A stretch of DNA of 64,000 bases from Acd1 sp049973945 (GTDB lineage: Archaea; Thermoproteota; Thermoprotei_A; Sulfolobales; Sulfolobaceae). The notes beneath the pieces were generated by a model. It saw only the letters and a program-made list of their open reading frames with translations. It was not told the DNA's origin and searched no databases. Location: NCBI GenBank assembly GCA_049973945.1, contig JBMFJH010000001.1:107825-171824 (forward strand), given 5' to 3'. Positions 60,098-64,000 of the stretch are shown piece by piece; position 1 is the first letter of the stretch, and each line of letters opens with the position of its first letter. A program made the position numbers and the translations under genes.

Positions 60098-60565
60098 CTA
60101 TTCGAACTCAACCACCTCGCCGGGCCTCACTTTCGTGAGCGTCACCACGAACCCCCTCCCGAACCTCTCCCTCTTAGCTCCCAGCTCTTCTAACTTCTTC
60201 CTCGCCCTGGCTAGCGTCTCCGTCATGACGTTGTCCCTGTCGTAGAGTACCCTAGCGTCAAAGGCAAGTGTCAAGTAGAGGGGGCGGAACTTGGTAGCTG
60301 TCCTCACGTCGTAAACGACGGGCGACAAATAAGGGTCGTATCCCATCTCCCTTAGCTTAGGGTAAAGAGTTCGCTCGAGGATGTCCTCCACCTTTAGGAA
60401 CTTCATCATGACGTCGTACCTGTCCCTGATCTCCCTCAGCACGACCAGCACGTCTATGTCGCTGTCCTTCCTCTGCTCGCCCCTGGCGTAAGAGCCGAAG
60501 AGCACCAGGGAGACCAAGTCGTCGCCGTAGACCTGCAGGAACGCGTCGACGAGCTCCCTCTCCAC
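60098..60565 (-). CDS. MNT-type nucleotidyltransferase (antitoxin-like)
   Basis: LVSLVLFGSYARGEQRKDSD followed by IDVLVVLREI contains the full GS-x-ARG...D-I-D active-site pattern of minimal nucleotidyltransferases. Such proteins often neutralise an adjacent HEPN toxin by modifying it. The C-terminal half (LYDRDNVMTETLARARKKLE) is helical and basic. At 155 residues it is somewhat longer than the smallest MNT proteins. GTG 60565 lies after AAGGATATAACG at about 60588-60597. The HEPN gene now lies about 1.9 kb downstream beyond the IS607-type element. Confidence 0.78.
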   Translation of the reverse strand: MERELVDAFLQVYGDDLVSLVLFGSYARGEQRKDSDIDVLVVLREIRDRYDVMMKFLKVEDILERTLYPKLREMGYDPYLSPVVYDVRTATKFRPLYLTLAFDARVLYDRDNVMTETLARARKKLEELGAKRERFGRGFVVTLTKVRPGEVVEFE

Positions 60566-60835
60566 GAGGTTAGTTCGCTCCCCTTCGTTATATCCTTTAG
60601 CGTTGCTCGCCGTATTTTCCTTTAAAGCCGTTCTTTCGCGACGTACATACTAACGGTTCCCTGTTAATTCGCCCTAGAGGACTTTAACAACGGCTTTGTC
60701 TTCGGCGTGAAGAGCCTCCGTTATCGCATGCTCAACCTTTGGAGTTCAGACCTCTCGAGGCTTCGGCGCAGCTTGACTCGATTCGGGAACCCCAACCCTG
60801 TTCAACGTTTAATACCATGCTCTTCAACTTTGCTC

Positions 60836-61819
60836 GTGGACGTGAGAAGGTTCGGCCCCGAATGGTTCGGCGTCGTTCTGGGCACGCTAGCGGTCTCCAT
60901 GAACTCGCTGAGGCTTTCTGTCCTGTGCGACTGCCTAAGGTACGTTGGATGGCTTTTCTTCTACCTGGGTCTATTGGCCTTAGTCGTGTTGGGCTCGCTT
61001 TGGACCATCAGGCTATTCTCTAACCCCAGCGTGGTCAAGGAGGACTTCCTCAACGTCGTGAGACTCTCCTTTGTTCCCGTGTTGCCGCTTTCGATTACCG
61101 TCTTGCTCACAATAAACTACCTCTACGACTTCGTGAGCTTTCCTGAGCCCTTGTATTACTGGCTGTACTACGCTATCTACGTTTCCCAATTCGTCGCTTC
61201 CATCGCCTTAGGGGTCAGGTTGCTCCTTCTTGACGTAGACCCGAACTCGATCAATTACGCAGTACTCATCCCTCCCGTCTCCGTATTATCTACCTCCTTC
61301 CTAGGGATACCGCTTAGGGAGTATTTCTTAACGGCTATAGCGACCGGCGTGGGCGTCATGTTGTTCCTCTTCTTAGGATCCCTTGCGTTGACACTCCACG
61401 TTAGGGAGGCCAAGACCTTGGCCAGGCTGAGCTCCTCTATCATGCCAGCCGGTGTTAGCAGTATAGTTGCTTTGTCCTTACTCGGTCTAGCCAGCGGGGG
61501 ACTGTTAAGTGTCTCTAGCGCGAGGCTGATTGGTTTGGCCCTCATAGGCTTCGAGACGTGGAACTTCTTCGTTACCTTAGTCGTGGTGGGAGCCAGCTTC
61601 CAGAGGCTCAGGAGGGAACCTCTGCTGTTGTGGGCCCTGACCTTCCCCGTCTCCGTATACTCTGCGGCGTCACTGGAGCTGTATTACGTATACGGGCAAC
61701 CATTGCTTCTGTGGCTGTCGTACGCAGCTTACGCTACTCTCCTGGTCTTTTGGGTCATCGCTATCGTCCTCACCGCGGTCTCCCTATCGGGTAAGGGCCC
61801 TAAGCCTCAGGGAGGCTGA
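60836..61819 (+). CDS. TDT-family (TehA/SLAC1-like) membrane transporter
   Basis: The start MDVRRFGPEWFGVVLGTLAV is typical of the tellurite-resistance/dicarboxylate transporter family (F-x-P-x-W-F/A...G). About ten membrane helices follow, for example LFFYLGLLALVVLGSLWTIR, PVLPLSITVLLTINYLYDF and GLASGGLLSVSSARLIGLAL. Members move C4-dicarboxylates, sulfite or anions; the substrate here is unknown. I chose GTG 60836 because AACGTTTAATACC at about 60804-60816 is a good box A; the upstream frame back to 60707 is not conserved-looking. 327 residues, close to the family norm. The gene lies convergent with kdgK. Confidence 0.78.
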   Translation: MDVRRFGPEWFGVVLGTLAVSMNSLRLSVLCDCLRYVGWLFFYLGLLALVVLGSLWTIRLFSNPSVVKEDFLNVVRLSFVPVLPLSITVLLTINYLYDFVSFPEPLYYWLYYAIYVSQFVASIALGVRLLLLDVDPNSINYAVLIPPVSVLSTSFLGIPLREYFLTAIATGVGVMLFLFLGSLALTLHVREAKTLARLSSSIMPAGVSSIVALSLLGLASGGLLSVSSARLIGLALIGFETWNFFVTLVVVGASFQRLRREPLLLWALTFPVSVYSAASLELYYVYGQPLLLWLSYAAYATLLVFWVIAIVLTAVSLSGKGPKPQGG

Positions 61820-61822
61820 CGG

Positions 61823-62767
61823 CTACCCTTCTCCTTCCAGCTCCCTCAGTACCCTCTCCGCCTCCTCGAGCCTCGGAATGATTTCGTTGTCACCCCTGAC
61901 GGTGACTACTAATGCTGAAGTGAGGGAGGCGAGCTTCAAAGCCCTCCCGAGGTCGTAGCCCTTCAGGTAAAGGGCGACGAACGTCCCGGCCATGGCGTCC
62001 CCCGCTCCCACTGGATCCTCGACTACGACGTTGAACGCCCCCACACTGACCTTCTCCCCCTCCTTCACCGCCACAGCCCCCTTCGACCCCATCTTGTAAA
62101 CGAGCGTCTTAACGCCCAGCTCCCTGTACTTCCTGTATGCCTCGTCTACATCTTTCACTCCCAGGATTATGCCCGTATCGTCTGGGTCGGTGATCAGCAC
62201 TTCTACGTCGTACTTCCTCAGCAAGGACAATATGGTCGACCTAGCCTCCTCCGGCCCCCAAAGCTTCGGCCTTATGTTCGTGTCGAACGTCCTCAGCTTC
62301 CCCAGCTCGAACGCCTTGAACACCGCCTCACGCGCGGTCTCGCTTATAGCCAGTGTTATCCCAGTGCTGTGAACTGCTTTTGCCCGCCTCACGTAGTCCT
62401 CGTCGACGTCCTCGGGAGACAGGGCGCTCCCCGCGCTGAACTTCCGGTAATAGAACGGCTCAGACGCGTAGGGGTTCGGGTAGCCCCTCTGCAGGAAGAA
62501 CACCCCAGTGTAACGGCTTTCGTCCACCTTCACGTGAGACACGTCGATGCCCTGCCCCCTCAAGTATTCAAGTATGTTCTCCCCGAACTCGTCCTTGCCC
62601 ACCCTCGCTATCAGCCCGCACGACAGGCCGTTCCTCGTTACAGCTATGCAGAAATTGAGCTCTGACCCAGCCACGTGTTTCTCGAAGTAATTCACGAACC
62701 TCAACGGGCCTTTAGTTAGGGGGTTCAGCTCTATCAGCGGTTCCCCGAGGGCAACGACGTCAGTCAC
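61823..62767 (-). CDS. kdgK: 2-keto-3-deoxy-gluconate (KDG) kinase
   Basis: KDG kinase phosphorylates KDG (and the galactose analogue) in the semi-phosphorylative Entner-Doudoroff branch. This PfkB-family protein closely follows the Sulfolobus enzyme as I recall it: VALGEPLIELNPLTKGPLRF, VAGSELNFCIAVTRNGLSCG, GVFFLQRGYPNPYASEPFYY, FDTNIRPKLWGPEEARSTIL. EDPVGAGDAMAGTFVALYLK holds the catalytic Asp. GTG 62767 aligns with the known N-terminus; GTG 62776 would extend by three residues. It overlaps kdgA by eight bases, so the two are translated together. Length 314. Very secure. Confidence 0.94.
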   Translation of the reverse strand: MTDVVALGEPLIELNPLTKGPLRFVNYFEKHVAGSELNFCIAVTRNGLSCGLIARVGKDEFGENILEYLRGQGIDVSHVKVDESRYTGVFFLQRGYPNPYASEPFYYRKFSAGSALSPEDVDEDYVRRAKAVHSTGITLAISETAREAVFKAFELGKLRTFDTNIRPKLWGPEEARSTILSLLRKYDVEVLITDPDDTGIILGVKDVDEAYRKYRELGVKTLVYKMGSKGAVAVKEGEKVSVGAFNVVVEDPVGAGDAMAGTFVALYLKGYDLGRALKLASLTSALVVTVRGDNEIIPRLEEAERVLRELEGEG

Positions 62768-63638
62768 GCAGGACACCCAGAGAGGCGAGCTTCTCCTTGA
62801 TCGAGGCTACCTCGCTCTCCAATTGCTTAACTTCCGTTTCCTCCAGAGGGTAGACCGGTGGCCTCGGTTTCCCCACAGAGTAGCCCTGGAAGACCCTGAC
62901 GAGTTCATAGTTTGCGGAGAAGCTACCGTACTTCCTCGCTAACGCCACCACCTCGTCGATTGTCCCTTGGACAGTCTTCAACGCGTTGAGGTCTTTAGCT
63001 TCGGCCGCCCTCTTCATGGCGACTAGGGCTTCCGGCAGGTAGTTGGCGACCGAGGACACCGTGCCGTCCAGGAAAAGCAGTGAGAGGAAAACGAGGGAGT
63101 CCGAGCCGTTGTAGACGACCATGTTCGGGTTAGCCCTTTTGTACGCCATCGTGTGGGAGAAGCTCTCGTTAGTGTCCTTAACGCCCGAGAGGCACGAGAT
63201 CTCGGAGACGAGCCTCTCGTCCACGTCCTTACCCGTCGCCAAGGGGTAGTTATAAAGGTAGACCGGGAGGTCGGTGGCGTCGCACAGGTCCCTGAAGTAC
63301 TTAACGATGTGCTTCTCGGGGACTCTCTGGAAGTAGTAAATGGGGTAGGAAGCTATTGCCTTGACGCCGTAGTCCTCCGCCAGCTTGATCAACTGCAACG
63401 TCGATGAGAGGTCTAGCTCGCCCACCTGGAATATCACCTTATCGGAGAAGTCGCGGAGGGCCCTCAGGTTCTCGGCCTTCTCGCTCGGCGATAGGGCAGG
63501 CCCTAAACCTGTGGTGCCGTTCACGAAGAGCAGGTCGACTCCCTTTTTCAGTAGGTTTTCCGCGTGGGCCTTCAGCGTATCATTGTCCACCTTACCCCCC
63601 TTAAACGGGGTGACTATAGGTGCTATGACGCGGGCCAT
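62760..63638 (-). CDS. kdgA: 2-keto-3-deoxy-(6-phospho)gluconate aldolase
   Basis: KdgA cleaves KDG or KDPG to pyruvate and glyceraldehyde or its 3-phosphate. The protein belongs to the DHDPS/NAL superfamily: ARVIAPIVTPFKGGKVDNDT at the N-terminus, FVNGTTGLGPALSPSEKAEN, the Tyr in LPVYLYNYPLATGKDVDERL, and the Schiff-base Lys in LSGVKDTNESFSHTMAY. The SSVANYLPEALVAMKRAAE tail matches too. The 292-residue length equals that of Sulfolobus KdgA. ATG 63638 is preceded by GGTAATTATC at about 63660-63672. With kdgK and gapN it completes much of the branched Entner-Doudoroff pathway. Very secure. Confidence 0.95.
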   Translation of the reverse strand: MARVIAPIVTPFKGGKVDNDTLKAHAENLLKKGVDLLFVNGTTGLGPALSPSEKAENLRALRDFSDKVIFQVGELDLSSTLQLIKLAEDYGVKAIASYPIYYFQRVPEKHIVKYFRDLCDATDLPVYLYNYPLATGKDVDERLVSEISCLSGVKDTNESFSHTMAYKRANPNMVVYNGSDSLVFLSLLFLDGTVSSVANYLPEALVAMKRAAEAKDLNALKTVQGTIDEVVALARKYGSFSANYELVRVFQGYSVGKPRPPVYPLEETEVKQLESEVASIKEKLASLGVLRD

Positions 63639-63659
63639 GAAAGAGATTTGAGTCTCGCG

Positions 63660-63674
63660 CGATAATTACCTTTT
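63660..63674 (-). promoter_or_regulatory. Box A for the kdgA-kdgK operon
   Basis: AAAGGTAATTATCG on the minus strand lies about 28 bases before the kdgA ATG, suitable for a leaderless transcript. Confidence 0.5.
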
Positions 63675-64000
63675 TGTCAGCTGTTTACCCGTAAGAGCAA
63701 GCTCGAATTCAACTAACTGCGATTCAGGGTCAAGTTCGTAGGATTTGCGGGCGATGCTAGGACGGGGCTATAAGAGCTCCCTGAAAAGCACCTGGAACGG
63801 CGAAAATGGTTTGACGAAGGGCCGATCTCGACATCTGGCCTTGATTAGGCCCGAACTGGATGAACAGTAGTGCCTATTCGCTATCGTCATGAGGAGCCCC
63901 TCAAAGGGAGCGCGCCGGTGATGGTAAAGGCCTCGAGATAAAGGATCAGCACGACCTTAAGGCGTAATAGTAAAGAGTCTACGTTTTTCTCTCGCTTATC
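63675..64000. other. Right edge of the window without a supported gene
   Basis: About 325 bases at the window edge. A short frame from ATG 63752 (MLGRGYKSSLKSTWNGENGL, 38 codons) looks faintly coding but ends early, and no partner frame rescues it convincingly. It may be the remnant of a gene lying partly beyond the window. Confidence 0.3.

Noticed and set aside
1..64000. CRISPR arrays
   Set aside because: I looked for regularly spaced direct repeats because Cas6-like and Cas4-like genes are present, but none were found. The thermopsin PKD repeats are diverged coding repeats, not CRISPR.

Overview
The window looks like chromosomal DNA of a thermoacidophilic crenarchaeon, most likely a GC-rich member of the Sulfolobales; I cannot name the species. 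The reasons are recognisable Sulfolobales-type proteins (an Ard1-like N-acetyltransferase, a thermopsin, the KDG aldolase/KDG kinase pair, non-phosphorylating GAPDH, TnpA/TnpB of IS607 type, archaeal Ser/Thr kinases). In addition, many genes begin about 26-30 bases downstream of an A/T-rich box A and look leaderless. Most of the window is tightly packed.

Layout. 1-4.2 kb: end of a nucleotidyltransferase gene, a CitG-type protein, a phosphoesterase-like protein, an N-acetyltransferase, CoaBC, tRNA-His and a decayed membrane-protein gene. 4.2-10.6 kb: an eight-gene minus-strand operon for the anaerobic corrin ring pathway (cbiG-E-XC-H-D-T-L-F). 10.7-12.2 kb: GAPN. 12.3-13.5 kb: a damaged small secreted protein, a SRPBCC-like protein and a Rieske gene with an in-frame stop. 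13.5-16.7 kb: a long NurA/HerA-like pair. 16.9-20.3 kb: a proton P-type ATPase and an MscS channel. 20.4-26.1 kb: a micro-ORF, two unknown proteins, a molybdopterin-binding protein, a 1090-residue thermopsin with PKD-like repeats and a rhodanese. 26.2-40.9 kb: two Ser/Thr kinases, a KaiC-like ATPase with a winged-helix regulator, an M48 protease, aconitase, a UbiD decarboxylase and a radical SAM protein. 42-43.6 kb: the Tat translocase (TatA, second TatA/B-like, TatC). 43.8-46.5 kb: a tRNA-Leu remnant, tRNA-Leu(GAG), an epimerase and a Cas4-like nuclease. 46.7-52.7 kb: two broken MFS genes and one broken APC permease gene around an ATPase and an ion channel. 52.7-57.5 kb: an ankyrin-pseudokinase, a GH114-like protein, a Cas6-like protein, a pilin and an amidohydrolase. 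57.7-60.6 kb: a HEPN/MNT pair split by an IS607-type element. 60.8-63.6 kb: a TDT-family transporter and the kdgA-kdgK operon.

How it fits together. GAPN, KDG kinase, KDG aldolase and aconitase supply branched Entner-Doudoroff and TCA-cycle steps, though GAPN lies about 50 kb from kdgA-kdgK here. The corrin operon covers most ring-building steps but has no CbiJ reductase. Tat, thermopsin, pilin and the PKD surface protein make a cell-surface theme. Three kinase-fold proteins, one of them probably catalytically dead, suggest a signalling theme.

A recurring oddity is that several genes are broken by a single missing base, often one G in a short G run. This could be true decay or systematic base-calling error, and it is the main caveat for the pseudogene calls. 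No CRISPR array was seen although Cas6-like and Cas4-like genes are present.
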